In this document: positions 10,731 through 22,639 of the stretch, in pieces | How positions within the stretch are numbered: position 1 is the first letter of the stretch | Layout of the letters: the number at the start of each line of letters is the position of its first letter | From: Tretioscincus oriximinensis | Lineage: Eukaryota > Chordata > Lepidosauria > Squamata > Gymnophthalmidae | DNA length: 64,000 nt | Assembly (NCBI GenBank): GCA_022410635.1 | Contig: JAJVDF010000137.1 | Span: 777,803 to 841,802 of the forward strand | Direction: 5' to 3' | Made by a program: the position numbers and the translations under genes | The notes under the pieces: model-generated | What the model was told of the DNA's origin: nothing | The model's database searches: none | The model's input: only the letters and a program-made list of their open reading frames with translations

Positions 10731-11374
10731 CCATATGAGCTCCATCTGCCCAGGTTTGAAGTGAGAGATGACCTTCTCTTAGGCTGGCTGCCAACCAAGG
10801 CTAACCAGCCCAGCCTGCCATGGAAGCCAGATCTCCATGCAGGGCGTGACCAGTTTCTCCAGTATTGCAGCTCATCAGACACCGCAGCCCATGCTCTACA
10901 GCCCCACCCTAATGTAAAATCTGTGAAACAACCCCCCCACCCCATCCCTTCCTCCCTAACACTATATGGACACCCCCCTGGTGGCACGTTTCAGAAGAGA
11001 CCCATGTCCGTCATTTCCGCCACATATGGTGAACGTGGGAGCTGCTTCCGGGGTGCTCTGATGGAGGGAAGTGCTGGCGGCATGGCAAAGATGGGAAGGA
11101 TTTGCTACCCTGGAGGGAGGGTCTGCCTAGGATCCGGGAATGGATCTCTGGGAAAGGGGGGTGCGAGAAGAGGGTTCCATTCCAGGAATATACAGAATTC
11201 CCGGGAAATGTGGCAACTCCACTCTAACGGGGTCTGGAACTCCTGGCCTTTTATGTTAGTATGGTTACTAGCAAATACAGAAAGCTTCCAGTAGAAAAAG
11301 TCAAGTGTGGTTCATGCCTTAGCAGAGCCCAGAATTTTGGCTGCTGCACAAGAATACAGTGTGACAAAAAAGAC

Positions 11375-11910
11375 CATTTTATTTATTTATATTCCTATAC
11401 GGCCCTATATCCGGGGGTCTCAGGGTGGTCAACAATAAAAACCAAACACATACTAAAAACAACAATATCTGAAAGGAAGGAAGGGAGAGCAGATTTTCAG
11501 CCTTCAAGTGTTTTCTGATTGAAGCATCTCAAGGGGGAGGCTGTGCCGTGGTCAGGGGGCTGCCACACAGACGGTCCCGCCCCGGGTTCCCCTCCTATTT
11601 ACCCGAGAGGAAAGGTGGCACAGTCAGGAGGGCCTCCTCTGCAGATCTTAAGGCACAGGCAGATTGGTATGGGAGAAGGCCTGCCTTTTTATTTTGGGAG
11701 CCAAATGATAGCTTAGAGCAGCGTGGTGTGTGCCCAGCCAGTCTTTCCGGCTAGGCTAATCNACGCACAAGGTGCCTTGGGCACCATCTCATTCTTATTC
11801 GTTTTATTCCGCCTTATACCCAAANGTCTCAGGGCGGATCGCAGCAAAAGAAGCACAAAAAATGCCAAAATACGGGCTACCTCTCTTGCCTCCCTGGAAG
11901 GCGTTCTAGG
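11375..11910 (-). mobile_element. L2-like LINE 3' ends, two partial copies
   Basis: On the plus strand these begin TTTATTTATTTATATTCCTA (11375) and GTTTTATTCCGCCTTATACC (about 11797), the reverse complements of the L2 tail. The first continues through GAAGCATCTCAAGGGGGAGG, which matches the copy at 5.8 kb. From 11910 to 12850 I see only a G run at 12068 and a short GT run near 12520. Confidence 0.55.
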
Positions 11911-12852
11911 ATAAGTGTTTAAAGGTTAACCCCTTTTCTCCCTGCACTTTGCAAAGGTAAATCAGCCAGGATTTATTCTCCTGGTCCACCTTGGAGCAGA
12001 TGTGAGGCAGTGGGTAGGCCAAGAAATTTGGAAGGAAGCCAGACGTAGACATGAATAATAAGCAAAGCGGGGGGGGGGAGGAATCTTTGTATCAAATCCA
12101 GCAGCCTGGGAAGGGAACATTTGCTGGAGGTGGACAGCAGCCCCTGTGTTTGTTGTAGATTTGAAGCCACATTTTAAAGGGATGAGGTTGCATTCCAAAG
12201 AAGGGGCTGTGGGGGCGCCTCCCTTGCCCCTAAGCTTCTTTACAGCCTTATCTTGATCTCTGTAGCCCAGCCAGACAGTTCATAAAACGCCAGGATTGCT
12301 GAGAACGTTGCAAGATCAGATCGCGCCTAATCTTTCCTCCCCGTCTAATGCTCAATGCTTTTATTGTTGCACATTGACAGGTATTGATTGGGCTGCTGGG
12401 GCCTTTGCATTTCATGGTAGGATGCTGCTGCTGAGCCCTGGAGGACGTCTTCTGTCTAATGCAAGCATTTGGGTGCAGCAGAATTCCAAGGAGCTGCCGC
12501 CAAGTGTCTCTGTGTGTGTGTCTGTTGAGAGGGGGGAAACAGAGCTGGAGGAAAATAGCGCGTGAGGCAGATGCAATTCAGCAAAATCTGAGGTTTGATA
12601 GTTAATTATTTCAATTGCTGTAGAATCTGTGGCTTTCCAGGTGGGATTTAGCTTTGGACGCTTTCCAGAAAGTTGAGAGCACAGCAAGGCAAAGGATCAA
12701 GTCAGCAAAGCGTCCTTAAGGGTGCAGCACCCACAGATTTCCACGGTTGACGTTTAGGTTTCAGCCCTTCTTTAGTTCATTCTCAGAGTGAGAGAACAAA
12801 TTTCTTCCCTAATTTCAGGTCCGTTCCCAGGACAACATTTCCTGCGTTTTTC

Positions 12853-12945
12853 TCACTCATAGAATCATAGAAGGGATCTCCAGGGCCATTGGGTCCAGCC
12901 CCTTGCTCAATGCAGGATTCATTAAACCATCCCAGACAGGGGTCT
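12853..12945 (-). mobile_element. CR1 3'-terminal fragment
   Basis: CATAGAATCATAGAAGGGA is the reverse complement of the ATTCTATG tail typical of CR1. GCAGGATTCATTAAACCATC follows. Confidence 0.7.
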
Positions 12946-13020
12946 GTCTACACTAGCAGGTAGGTGGCAGGCTCCCATCCCGAGATATAGCCCAGGATAA
13001 GGCTCAGAGTGGATAGGACC
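12945..13020. repeat. Foldback family, half copy
   Basis: GTCTACACTAGCAGGTAGG and CATCCCGAGATATAGCCC match one arm and end of the foldback element. The partner arm is missing. Confidence 0.6.
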
Positions 13021-13359
13021 ACTCTTCCAGGTAGAAGCAGGAAGGCTATATTCTCTGGCCTTGCTATGTCCTACGGCCTGGCTACAATCACCTGCATTGG
13101 TACAGCATTCGTGCTTTCTGCAGGAATATTTCCACAATGAAGAAACGATGGTGAAGGGCTTTAACACACTCCTAGCAAGGGTAGGTTTAAGAAGGCTTTG
13201 GGAGTGAGTGGGAAATGGGGAAGCACTTGGCACTGTCCATGTTCTGTTCCTGTTCATTGTTTAGTCTGCTCCCTAGCCAAAGTGTGAATCTGGCTTTTAG
13301 TTCTTTTTTCCCCCCTAGGGCTCTGTCCCCACTATGCCTTATCTTGGGTTAAATCTTGG

Positions 13360-13520
13360 TACAGAGCTTGGCCATCCCATTCTGAGATATAGCTCAGGAT
13401 AAGGCTCAGAGTGGATAGGGCCGCAGTGTTGTTAGGGGCCTGCCATAGTCTACACTAGCATGCAGGTGGCAGGCTCCTATTTTGAGATACTGCCCGGGAA
13501 TAAGGCTCAGTGGGGACTGA
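13360..13520. repeat. Foldback element copy
   Basis: Two ends (TCTGAGATATAGCTCAGGAT and TTTGAGATACTGCCCGGGAA, each running into AAGGCTCAG) surround the central GGCCTGCCATAGTCTACACT. The two outer parts are direct rather than inverted, so this is a rearranged or compound copy. Confidence 0.6.
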
Positions 13521-14194
13521 GGGGTTTTCTGAGCTAGGGGCCCTGAGGCCACTGGCCCTGTGATCTCTTATCCTGAGAGTGGGCTGAAGCTGAATTAACC
13601 TTGTGGGGTCACTGCACACATACCATTTCCAGCCATGTTGCTGTACCCCCAGAGCTCTCCCACCCCTTTCTGCGGCCTCTTGCAGGGAATCCAGGCTCAA
13701 GGACTCTCTTTAAGAGAAGGCTTCATCCTGCGCATGGGTTTGTTTTAAGAGAGGCAGAATTCCTGCATAACGGAGGCATTTGTGTGCAAGCCATTGCTCA
13801 GTCTGCGTGTGTCTGTATGTGTGTGTTTTGGAGGAGGAGGGGATGGATGTTTCTCTTAAGGCCACGTTGGGGAGTGGAGAAAACCTGTTATTTGATTTCA
13901 AAGTCCCCTGCTGGTGCTCCCACAATGGCGGGAGGCACTCTGGGAACCTTCAGACAGGGAAAGCAGAAAGCTCTGTGCCTAATCAACTGCCCCTTGAGTC
14001 ACAAATACAATAGGTTGGGGAGGGTTTGAGGATGATAAGAAGCCATTAGGTCTGGGCCAGGAATTCTGACCCACCCATAGATGTGAAAGCTGCCCATTGT
14101 GGAGGAATGCGCACGGAGCTTTATTCTGGGCTGCACCTTGGAATAGGGAATGTACCATCCGCATGCTAATGTAGACTATGGCAGGCCCAGGCAT

Positions 14195-14800
14195 CTGACC
14201 TGACTGAAGGGTATTAAATCATGCATGCCGTGGATCAGGTGAATATTACACCACACTAAGGCTGCGTAGGCGGAGGTGTCCTTGGAGCTAGTGAGGATAT
14301 TTCTTTACCCAGACAGTCACTGGACTATGGAATTGACTTCCAGAGGAGGTGGTGGAAGCTGGCACCCTGGATAGCTTTAAGACAGGAATAGACAAGTTCA
14401 TGGAAGCCAGGGGCATAAATGGCTACTAGGATGGATCTTTTAATTCTGCCTCTGGGATGGATTCCTGAAGTACTATTTGCAGGGAGTGGAAAATAGGTGA
14501 AGTTTTGTTTTCTTCANCTTGAGATGCCCAGGGGCAATTGCTGGGCAGGTGTAGACTATGGCATGCTCCATTTGGCTCATCCACATGCCAGTGTAGACTA
14601 TGGCAGCGCCCATTAGCCTGTGGATGGCAAGTCCTTATTGTAAGAGTTGAGAACAGGAGAAGATTTTGCCAACTTCCGCTTGAGATGCAGAGGGCCCATG
14701 TGCCCTAAATCAGGCCCTCCTGTTCCCCTGGAGAACAGGTAGAGGTTTTCCCTTCTTCTCCTTCTTGAGATGCCTTGAAGCAACTGCTGGGCCACTGGGT
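14195..14800 (+). mobile_element. CR1-like LINE 3' region carrying a foldback insert
   Basis: GTATTAAATCATGCATGCC, TTTCTTTACCCAGACAGTCA, GAGGAGGTGGTGGAAGCTGG and a GACAGGAATAGACAAGTTCA block give the CR1-like 3' region. After TTGAGATGCCCAGGGGCAAT a foldback (GTGTAGACTATGGC twice, about 14548-14640) is inserted. The GAGTTGAGAACAGGAGAAG module then repeats. Confidence 0.75.
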
Positions 14801-14809
14801 GCCACAGCC

Positions 14810-14995
14810 TACACTCTTTTATGGGTAGCATTCATGAAAGTGAGCCTGCCAAGCACATGTAAGTGTAGACAATGACAGGTTCTGAAGGATACCCTAACCT
14901 AGAATGGGGCCTGCCATAGCTTACACTAGCACGTGGAGAGTAAGCCCCTATTCCAAAATGTATCCCCAAATAATGTCTGGCGCAGAAAGCAGTCT
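14810..14995. repeat. Foldback element copy
   Basis: GTGTAGACAATGACAGGTTC (about 14861) and GGGCCTGCCATAGCTTACAC-like sequence (about 14906) are inverted about the centre. CCTATTCCAAAATGTATCCC marks the right end, and CAGCCTACACTCTTTT lies on the left. Confidence 0.65.
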
Positions 14996-15004
14996 GCTAG
15001 CCAT

Positions 15005-15400
15005 AGACAGGGTACCAGTTTTATGTTTCTGAGTTACGTTTCTGCCTGCTTTTCTATGCTGTTTTTTTCTCAATGCCAACTGCTTATTACGAAAGCTTGG
15101 ATGCCCAGCAGGTTCAGGAAGCTGGCAGTAGCACTAGTAACAGCAACAGTCCAATGGGAAGAGATGGAAAAGGGGTGGTGTTGTGCTGGAGGCTGCTGGG
15201 AAGTGTCATCTGAGCAGTGGGCAGCCTTTTTCACCCAGCCTGCGCGGGGCCCTGCCCTGTGGACTACAGCTCCCAGCCTGCACTGCAGCTAGCCCAGGGG
15301 GGGGGGAGGAGAAGAACCTCTCTAGCCAAATCTACACCCAGTCCCACCCATGGAAACATGCCTTCTGCTTACAGGAAAGTGCCTGGGGGGCCCATCTATA
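15005..15400 (+). repeat. ZNF143-motif repeat family, copy B
   Basis: It begins with TTTCTGCCTGCTTTTCTATG and GCTTATTACGAAAGCTTGGA. It then carries an inverted pair: GCTGCTGGGAAGTGTCAT (about 15193) and ACTACAGCTCCCAGCCTGC (15263-15281). The second matches the ACTACAatTCCCAGaaTGC site bound by ZNF143/THAP11 in vertebrates. Confidence 0.75.
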
Positions 15401-15424
15401 GGCTGAGGCAGGCCCCCAAATGAT

Positions 15425-15510
15425 AACATTTAACCCGGGCTGGGGCCTGCCATAGTGTACACTGGCACGTGGATGGCAGGTCCCTATTCCGAGGTATAAT
15501 CCCAGCGTAA
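15425..15510. repeat. Foldback family, half copy
   Basis: GGGGCCTGCCATAGTGTACA, a GGATGGCAGGTCCCTATTCC block and GAGGTATAATCCCAGC make up one arm and its end. Confidence 0.6.
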
Positions 15511-15784
15511 AAGGGACTACGAGAAGGAGCCTTGTCAGCAAAAGGTTTTCTGGCNGCATCGGTCGTTTCTGACTCCTTTCTATCAGCAGAAATTCGAAAA
15601 CCAGTTTCCAGAAAATCCCAGAGGGGAAAGGGAGGGCAATTACAAGAATCTGGGCCTTGGATTTCCCTTTTACCAGGAGGCACGATGTCACATTTATTTT
15701 CTTTTTTCATTTTAAAAATATAAAATGCAAAAGAAAAGCCAACTAAATTCTGTGTATCTCCGGCTACGTTGTTCTGGGCGCCCT

Positions 15785-15870
15785 CCCTGGACAGAGCTTG
15801 GCTATCCACATGCCAGTGTAGGCTATGGCAGGCTCCTCTTCCGAGAGAGGCTAAAGCTCAAGACCTAGGG
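15785..15870. repeat. Foldback family, half copy
   Basis: GAGCTTGGCTATCCACATGC, GTGTAGGCTATGGCAGGCTC and TTCCGAGAGAGGC match the family. Confidence 0.6.
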
Positions 15871-16325
15871 CACCGGCCCGCGCTCTTTCTCTGGGAATTT
15901 TGGAGTGTTTTTCAGCCTGTGGGTGGGGGAAAAACAGAGCTCCATCGATGAACAGGAACTGCAGTTGTTTCCCTGCCTCTGAATAGGGGCGAAAAAAACG
16001 AGACTCTTAAAACTTGGTTGGGTTTTCGCGTACATCTGCAGCTCAGGAAACCGGAATGATTCAGAGGGTGTTTTTTTCCTAGCCAGACAAGAGCAAGCAA
16101 AAAAACTGACTGCCAATTAAATGTCTGTTGGGTTCTGTATTCTCAGTGGGTGCAGGAAAACAAATAAAGCTCCCTGCAGTCCTTTGAAACTCTCCTTGGG
16201 AAGAACAAGGTGTCCGGAGTTCTTTGCCCACGAGGGCTGGAGGGAGGCTGGGCTGGAGGTCCGGGCGATAGGGAGAAGCCATCAGGATGGGTCTGCGCTG
16301 CCTGCTTGGATGGAGAAGGGGCAGA

Positions 16326-16520
16326 AAAAGAACTGGGTTTTTATACTCTGCTTTTCTCACCGAAAGGGACTCAAAATGCGTTTTCCAAGCTATTTTTTCC
16401 ACCCGAAGGCTTGCATTGTATCTTCCCCACTAAACTGTGGTAGTACTATTAATCTCCTTGCTTTGGGATAGCTAGGTTGGCTGAAGCTAAGGCCAGGGGA
16501 GGGCNCTCACCCTTCTCCAC
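16326..16520 (-). mobile_element. SINE type II
   Basis: It is the reverse complement of the type II body: GAACTGGGTTTTTATACTCT at the 3' tail, a TTGCATTGTATCTTCCCCAC block, and GAGGGCNCTCACCCTTCTCC near the head. From 16520 to 17200 there is nothing recognised except the inverted repeat at 16923. Confidence 0.65.
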
Positions 16521-16922
16521 CGTAGATTCATGGGCCGTGAACTCCATATCTCCGTTGAGAGACAGAGAAAGAAACTTTTAGCCCCTGTACCACCATGGAG
16601 CAGTTCCCAAAGAGCAGTTACATTTGGAACAGTCCACTGGCTGACTGTTGTGTTCACATTTTGTGAGAGGGAGGGATCTGTTCAGCATCCCTGTGCTGAG
16701 CAGCTGCAAATCATCTTTCCTGATGCAAGCAGGAGCTGGAGAGTCTCAGCAGGACTGAGTGGGAAACAGCTGAGTAGGCCCAAGTAGCAGCAGGCGATTC
16801 AGGGATTCTGATGGTAATCTGACATGCTTAGCTCCTCCTCTCACTCCAATTGGATGGAAAAATGTGACATGACGGCTTTTCCACTTGCTGTCACCCCCCC
16901 GCAGGAAACATACCTTAAGTGT

Positions 16923-16962
16923 AACCTTGTGTGGTCAGCTTTTAAACTGACCACACAAGGTT
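16923..16962. repeat. Perfect 16-bp inverted repeat, 8-nt loop
   Basis: AACCTTGTGTGGTCAG (16923-16938) pairs exactly with 16947-16962. Further imperfect pairing is possible just outside it (CTTAA/TTAAG). Origin unknown. Confidence 0.9.
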
Positions 16963-17204
16963 TTAAGTTTCTGACAGGTTTAAACTTGGCTTTGGGGCGC
17001 CTTGGGAGCTGTCAGAAAAACAGCAACGTCAACTGTGCCCCAGACAGAAAGTGCGAAGACAAAGATAAATTTAAGATAGTTTTGTGAATGCTCAAATATT
17101 TCTCTGTGAGACAAATATTTTTCCTCCTTTCTGAATTGTTTTTAAAAAAAACCAACGGCTGTCCCTCATTATTAAGAGCGATCCAAATTAGCCTTTTGCG
17201 TTAT

Positions 17205-17490
17205 GGAAATGTAGCAGGCTCTAGCCTCTCCCTTGCCCCATCCGTGCCTCTATACATCTCTCCCTCCCTCCCTTGCCCCTTCCATCCCTCTTTCACTTCT
17301 TCCTTCCTATCTTCCTTCCTTCTTTCTTTCATTCCTTTCCTTGTTTCTTTCCTTCCTTGTGTCTTCCTCCTTTCCTGCTCATCTCCCTCCCTTCCTCTCT
17401 GGAGGCTGCCAAAGTTCCCAGCCCTGTCATTGGTCATTATGCCTCAGAATGTTGATCCTTTAAACGTTTCATTATAGGTACAGATAACTT
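17205..17490 (+). repeat. Polypyrimidine-cored dispersed repeat, copy B
   Basis: The left flank is GCAGGCTCTAGCCTCTCCC, followed by a CTTCC/CTTTC core. The right flank is CTGGAGGCTGCCAAAGTTCC, with an end at ATTATAGGTACAGAT. It is homologous to the copies at 0.4, 24.8 and 28.4 kb. Confidence 0.7.
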
Positions 17491-18554
17491 TGTTCGATTG
17501 GCCCTCTTTCATGCCGGTCATCAGGCAGGCCGGCACCTGATTGGATTATTGAAAACTGTGTCACTTGGCACGCATAAGGCGTTTATTATATTAGGTGAGG
17601 ATCAATGGGAGCCCTGCTTGATTCGGCTACAGCCCATCTAGTCCAGCAGCCTGCCTGACACGTGATGTCCCTGGGAATCAACCCGCCATGTTAACCAAGG
17701 GATGGCAGCCTGTTATCTTGTTTGAGAGAGGACTGAGGGGAGCCTAGAATAGTTTAGCTAAGGGAGTGAGGAAGGAAGGAAGGAAGGATATTTCTGGGTG
17801 GCTTCCCGTCAGGAAATATGCTAATAGAATAATTGCATAAGAAGGCTGAGCTCCTGCCCTCCCTCCCCGCTTCCCCAGGGCAGTCCTGTGACTTCCTCCA
17901 TTACTCCATTAATCACGGCAACTCCAGAATTACTCTGATCAAAGGAGCAGAATGCGGCTGGAGAGGCAGAGCCTGGCAAATGGCTTTGCCTGTTCGGAGT
18001 CCCTGCTGAGCGCCTTTAGATCTGGAATTAAGCTGTTCTCCTTGCTGTACTTTTCCTCTCCNACTCCTTGGCAGCCTGGGAAGCAGGCAGGGGGTGCCTT
18101 AGCCCACCGACCAAGGAGGACGGGGCAGGAACCTGCGTCCTCCAAGGGTCATCGCCTGGGCAGACTAAGAAGAGGGGTCCTTCCCCAACACCCCCCAAAG
18201 AAGAAGCAAGAGCAGCCTACAGTTGGGGTCCTCTTCTTCTTTCGAAGTCCCAGGAGACAGAGCATGGCGGGCAAGCGATGGGCAGGCATTACATGTATAA
18301 GGGTGAATGTGTTTAAAACAGCCCAGTGGGAGGGGATAGGCATGGGGAGCTTGGATCCGGCGAAGGAGGCATGAGAATATTGAGGAGGAAAGTCCCAAAA
18401 GGGGGNGGGGCGCAGGGGTCCTGGGCTGAATGAAACCCTCTTTGGGAGGGGGAAATGCAAGCAAGGAAGAATGTAGGCCGTTCCCCAGCCAACGTCTTGG
18501 NAGCAGAAAGCACGTTTCTGTGGGCAGGACTGGACCAGATTGGCTAAATAGTTA

Positions 18555-18895
18555 TCATACACACGCACACAGGACTAGCTGCGGTGCAGGCTGGGAGATG
18601 TAGTCCACAGGGCAGGGCNCCACACAGGCTGGGAGGAAGGGGCTGCCTGCTGCTCGTTCTGCATCTCCCAGCACAGCAGCAGCTCCGTTTCACCCGCCTC
18701 TCATTTTTGCCCACTGTTCTTACTATGGCAGCTTCATGAAGCTGCTGGGCAGCCAAACATTTATAATATGCACTTATCGTGAAAAGTACATCGTAGAAAA
18801 GCAGGCAGAAATACAACTCGGAACCGGAAACAGGAATTCTGCCTATAAATGAGGAACCAGAAGCTGGTCGCTTTGTTACTGTTGACGCCTGGGAC
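18555..18895 (-). repeat. ZNF143-motif repeat family, copy C
   Basis: GCAGGCTGGGAGATGTAGT (18586-18604) is the reverse complement of ACTACATCTCCCAGCCTGC. CATTTATAATATGCACTTAT and GAAAAGCAGGCAGAAATAC follow in the family order. The motif differs by one base from the one in the MTM1 CpG island (46905-46923). Confidence 0.75.
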
Positions 18896-19999
18896 CTTCT
18901 CTATAAGGTGCCTGTATNCCTCCGTCCTGCTGAGAAGCAGCCAGTCCTGCAACTGGGGCCTGCCGGCTAGCAGGCAGAAGCNTACTCAAGGCAGCATGTG
19001 TCCTATAGGCGGATTCTGCTTACAGGAAACAAGGGCAGAAATCGTGGCACTGTGTCGGGGTGTGTGCGTGTGCAGTGAATCGGGCTTAATCGAATTAATT
19101 TAAAAGCAGCCGCTTTAAAACTTTCATGCAACATCTGTGCTGCAGAGCCAATGGGAGTTTCAATCCAGAAAAATCTGGAACCTTCCCAGGCTGGCCAAGG
19201 TTGGCGTTTGCACCCCACATCAGACAAAGCAGGTTTCTTTAGGAAGGGGTTTCACCATTGAATGTACAGATAAAAATGCCGAATTAGAATGGCCCAGTAG
19301 TTCAAATTGAAATGCACCACATGTTGTCCAGTTCCCCTGAGACCTCAGGTATAAAGCACTGATATTCAGGAACCGACCATGTAGGCAACTTCAACAGAAA
19401 GGCCTCCAGGACAATAGAGGGAAGGAGCTTGAAATGTCAGCAGACTGGGTGAAAAACTGCGTTTTAGCCAGGCAAATTCACCCAAATGTATTTTGCTGAT
19501 CCGTGGAACTTTCTCAGAACCTGGGGGCCGTCACAGAGAAGGCTCTCTGGATTGCCACCAGCCACCAAGCATCTGAGAAGAGGCCGGGGATAAAAGTATT
19601 GCCAGAAGTATTGCGGAGAAGAAAGAAAGGGTGAGCGGGCAGCTAGGCTTTGGCTTCCCATCTCTGGCTAGAACCAGACGTGTGTTTACGTGTGTGACGT
19701 CAGCCTTTGACTCCTTCGGGGGCCCAAAACTGGGCAGGATGAGAACCCCAGGGAAAGGAGAAGGGACATAAAGCCTTAGCCGGCCGTAAAGTGGCTCCCC
19801 TGGGTTGCTTCTGGACCCTGCCTTTCACCCATCAAAGTTTAAGGTGGCAACATGGAGGCATAAAGTTTAGTCCAGTGCCAACTGTTGACAGCAATCTCTG
19901 AAATGTACTGAAAATATGCAGCCAGGAGGTCCCATAGCACCTTGGAGCTTGACAAGAAAAAGGGTGGCAGCAGGAGCTTCCATAAGAAAGTCTACTTGC

Positions 20000-20500
20000 C
20001 CTCTTGCACGTCTGGGCCTCTTCAGCCTTGAAAGGCGACGTCTGAGAGGTGATCTGANTGAAGTTTACAAAATCATACATGGGATAGACAGAGTGAATAG
20101 AGAAAAAATGTTTTCTCTCTCCCACAACACTAGGACCAGGGAGCCCTCCTTAAAACTGTTGGGTAGAAAAGTGAGAACAATGGAAAGTATTTTTTCACCC
20201 AGAGGGTCATCGGCCTGTGGAATTGACTTCCTGAAGAGGTGGTGGTAGCTAACAGCTTGGATAGCTTCAAGACAGGACTGGATAGGTTCATGGACACCAA
20301 GGGGAAAAAGGGGCCTAGGATGGACATCTGGATGCTGCCTCCAGGATGGAGCAACAGGCAGGACTCCTGAAATACCGTTTGCAGGGGGTCATGAACAGGA
20401 GCATATTTTGCTTTCCTCTGTTCAGACTGCCCAGGTGCATCTGGTGGGCCTCTGTATGATCTGGCCCGATCCAGTATGGCTCTTCTTATGTTCTTATGTT
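20000..20500 (+). mobile_element. CR1-like LINE 3' fragment, well preserved
   Basis: The translated segment LGLFSLERRRLRGDL-EVYK is the C-terminus of CR1/L2-group ORF2. The 3' UTR follows: CACCCAGAGGGTCATCGGCC, then a GAAGAGGTGGTGGTAGC block. The copy ends in the tail TTCTTATGTTCTTATGTTCT at about 20482, a short tandem repeat characteristic of these elements. It is the least rearranged copy here. Confidence 0.85.
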
Positions 20501-20504
20501 CTTA

Positions 20505-20660
20505 CTTGTTTAGGAGCTCCTGCTACCTCCCTTTTTGTTGCTGGTTTCCAAGGAATTGCAGTGTCTGCCTGTTCGTCTGTCTGTCATAACAGATGCGTCT
20601 ATGGAAGCTCCTATTGCCTTCTTTTTTCTTGTTAGTCTCTAAGGTTCAATCCCTTGCTAG
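20505..20660. repeat. Unclassified dispersed repeat (GTTAGTCTCTAAGG type)
   Basis: It contains GGAGCTCCTGCTACCTCCCT and, near its end, CTTGTTAGTCTCTAAGG. Related text occurs around 22.85, 37.65, 49.25, 52.7, 53.5 and 58.6 kb, often with AAGTCTACTT or a GACTAACA-type core. The family is widespread but I cannot name it. Confidence 0.45.
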
Positions 20661-20789
20661 ATTGTTTGGAAGAAAGGTGTGAATGCCACAATTAAACCAA
20701 CAAAGAAAGTTGTCCTTCCTGATCATCTGCAGGAGAGCTGTAGGGTGACTAATCTGGATCCCATTGCAAAGACACAGGGCTGTTCCTGA

Positions 20790-21170
20790 GAGTTCATGAC
20801 AAGTTCATGGACACCAAGGGTGTAAATAGCTACTCGGATGGATCCCTTGATCCTGCCTCTGGGATGGAGCAAACCGGCAGGATTCCTGAAATACCATTTG
20901 CAGGGAGTCAACAACAGGTGAGGGTTTTGCCTTCTTCTGCTTGAGGTGCCTGGAGGCAATTAGTATAGACTATGGCAGGACTCATTCGGAGCCTGCCATA
21001 ATCTACACCAGCATGTGGGTGGCAGATCCCTATTCCGAGAGTTGAAACAGGGGGGGGGGCTTCCTTTTCTTCCTCTCGAGGGGCCCAGGGGCAATAGGTG
21101 GACCACTGGGGGGGACGCATGGTGGGACTAGATGAGGCTTCACCCAGCAGAGGTCCTCTTAGGTTCTTTT
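20790..21170 (+). mobile_element. CR1-like LINE 3' region carrying a foldback insert
   Basis: The CR1 part is AAGTTCATGGACACCAAGGG, GAAATACCATTTGCAGGGAG and CTTCTGCTTGAGGTGCC. A palindromic foldback at about 20960-21045 (TATAGACTATGGCAGG, then GCCTGCCATAATCTACA) is followed by a repeat of the CR1 GAGTTGAAACAGG module. Confidence 0.75.
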
Positions 21171-21754
21171 GGGAGAGCAGGCGGGCTCTGGAGGTGCGCA
21201 GGGTTTCTCCCTGGCTACCTGCCCTGGCATGGGATTTCTGCCTAAGCCCATAAAACACGACTTTGCTTGTAACTTTAATTACAGTTGGGCAGAGGTCTCA
21301 TAACACGGAGGCATAAAGGGTGATTTATTAAGCTGCACTCTGCACTAGGGCGTGCGGCGGCCAAGAAACCATCACTTCACACAGGGCAGGAAGAGAATAA
21401 ACGCAGGGGGGCCCTTATTCCCTAAGCAGGAANGTGAAGGCAGTATTCTAGCTTTTCTGCCTCCTCCTGCTCACTGAGATTGGCTCAGGACACAGCGTAC
21501 GTTGTTCAGGATAGAATATAGCTCCTTATTCCCCACAGGAATATTCCCTGCGACTGGCTGAGAGCATGTCATGTGACATTTCGCACCACGGGNTAGAATA
21601 CAGCGCTTTGTTTCCTGCAGGAGTGTTTCCATGATGCAGGAATGATTGTGGACTGCTTAAAAGCAGTGTAAGAACGCTTGGGGAATAGTGAAACAATTAG
21701 GAATGGNAATGCTTTCTTTCTGGTGGCCCTCTCTTGGCAAAGAAGAACCTTGGC

Positions 21755-21835
21755 CACCCACATGCCAGTGTAGTCCTGCCATAGCCTACACTAGCATGCG
21801 GATGGCAGGTCCCTATTCCAAAATAATTCCAGTGC
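21755..21835. repeat. Foldback family, short copy
   Basis: CACCCACATGCCAGTGTAG is followed directly by TCCTGCCATAGCCTACACTA and CCCTATTCCAAAATAATTCC. Confidence 0.6.
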
Positions 21836-21966
21836 AAATTCACCCACAATGCCCTTCAAAACACAATGGAGAGTTTGGCTTTATAATCTCAGCAGCCTCT
21901 CCCACTCCGCTCCCTTCGCCCTCCCAGGGTCCAAGCCCAAGGTGTTAGGAAGCCACAAGTATGCCG

Positions 21967-22232
21967 TATTTATTTATTTATTATTTATTTATTTGTATTT
22001 ATATCCTGCCCTATACCCGAAGGTCTCAGGCCGGCCTACCATAGGGTGGCGCACATAGCTTTTGCTGCTTTCTCCACAACAGACACCCCGTGGAGTAGGT
22101 GGGGCTGAGGGAGTTCAAAGAACTGTGACTGGCCCAAGGTCACCCAGCTGGCCTCCTGGTGGAGTGGGGAATCGAACTGGGAGACTACCAGATAAGAGTC
22201 CCACACTCTAACCCCTACACCAAACTGGCTCC
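21967..22232 (-). mobile_element. tRNA-headed SINE with LINE-like tail
   Basis: In plus coordinates it starts TTTATTTATTATTTATTTAT with ATCCTGCCCTATACCCGAAG (tail). Next come CACAACAGACACCCCGTGG and GGTCACCCAGCTGG, and the tRNA-like head is CTACACCAAACTGGCTCC. The tail equals the 3' end of L2-like copies in this window. Confidence 0.85.
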
Positions 22233-22639
22233 TTAATGCTGTGAGAGGAGCCGTGGTGAGTGGATAAAAGCTTAAATCAAAATAGGTGATAGGTGCTGGC
22301 AAACTGGGCTGGCTGGGTTGGTGGGGAGGCATTTAGGGATACCAGTAGCTGCAGAGGGGGGGTGTTTGGTGGTACGTGTAGCAAATGGCAAAATCTTGGA
22401 AGGTACGAATCCAGGAGGCTTTGAATTGCCATAGCAATTCTATCTTGGAGAAAAATAAGGAGCGTCTGCTATTTCTGAATTGTCTTCATCACGTAAAAGG
22501 ACAGAAATAAACTGTTCCTGTGTCCTTTGGGAATCGGGGATTAGTCGGGCAGCAGATTTGAATCTCACTGCCTGGGTCCTGGAAATCTGTCCAGGGGGTC
22601 AGTTATAAAAGGGAGACAAGGCTACACCTTTGTATATTT

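Noticed and set aside
10485..10794. Lys/Glu-rich minus-strand frames
   Set aside because: They are the reverse of the SINE (TTC)n tail.
10761..11294. 177-codon plus-strand frame
   Set aside because: No family resemblance and a composition typical of GC-rich intron sequence. No supporting signals.
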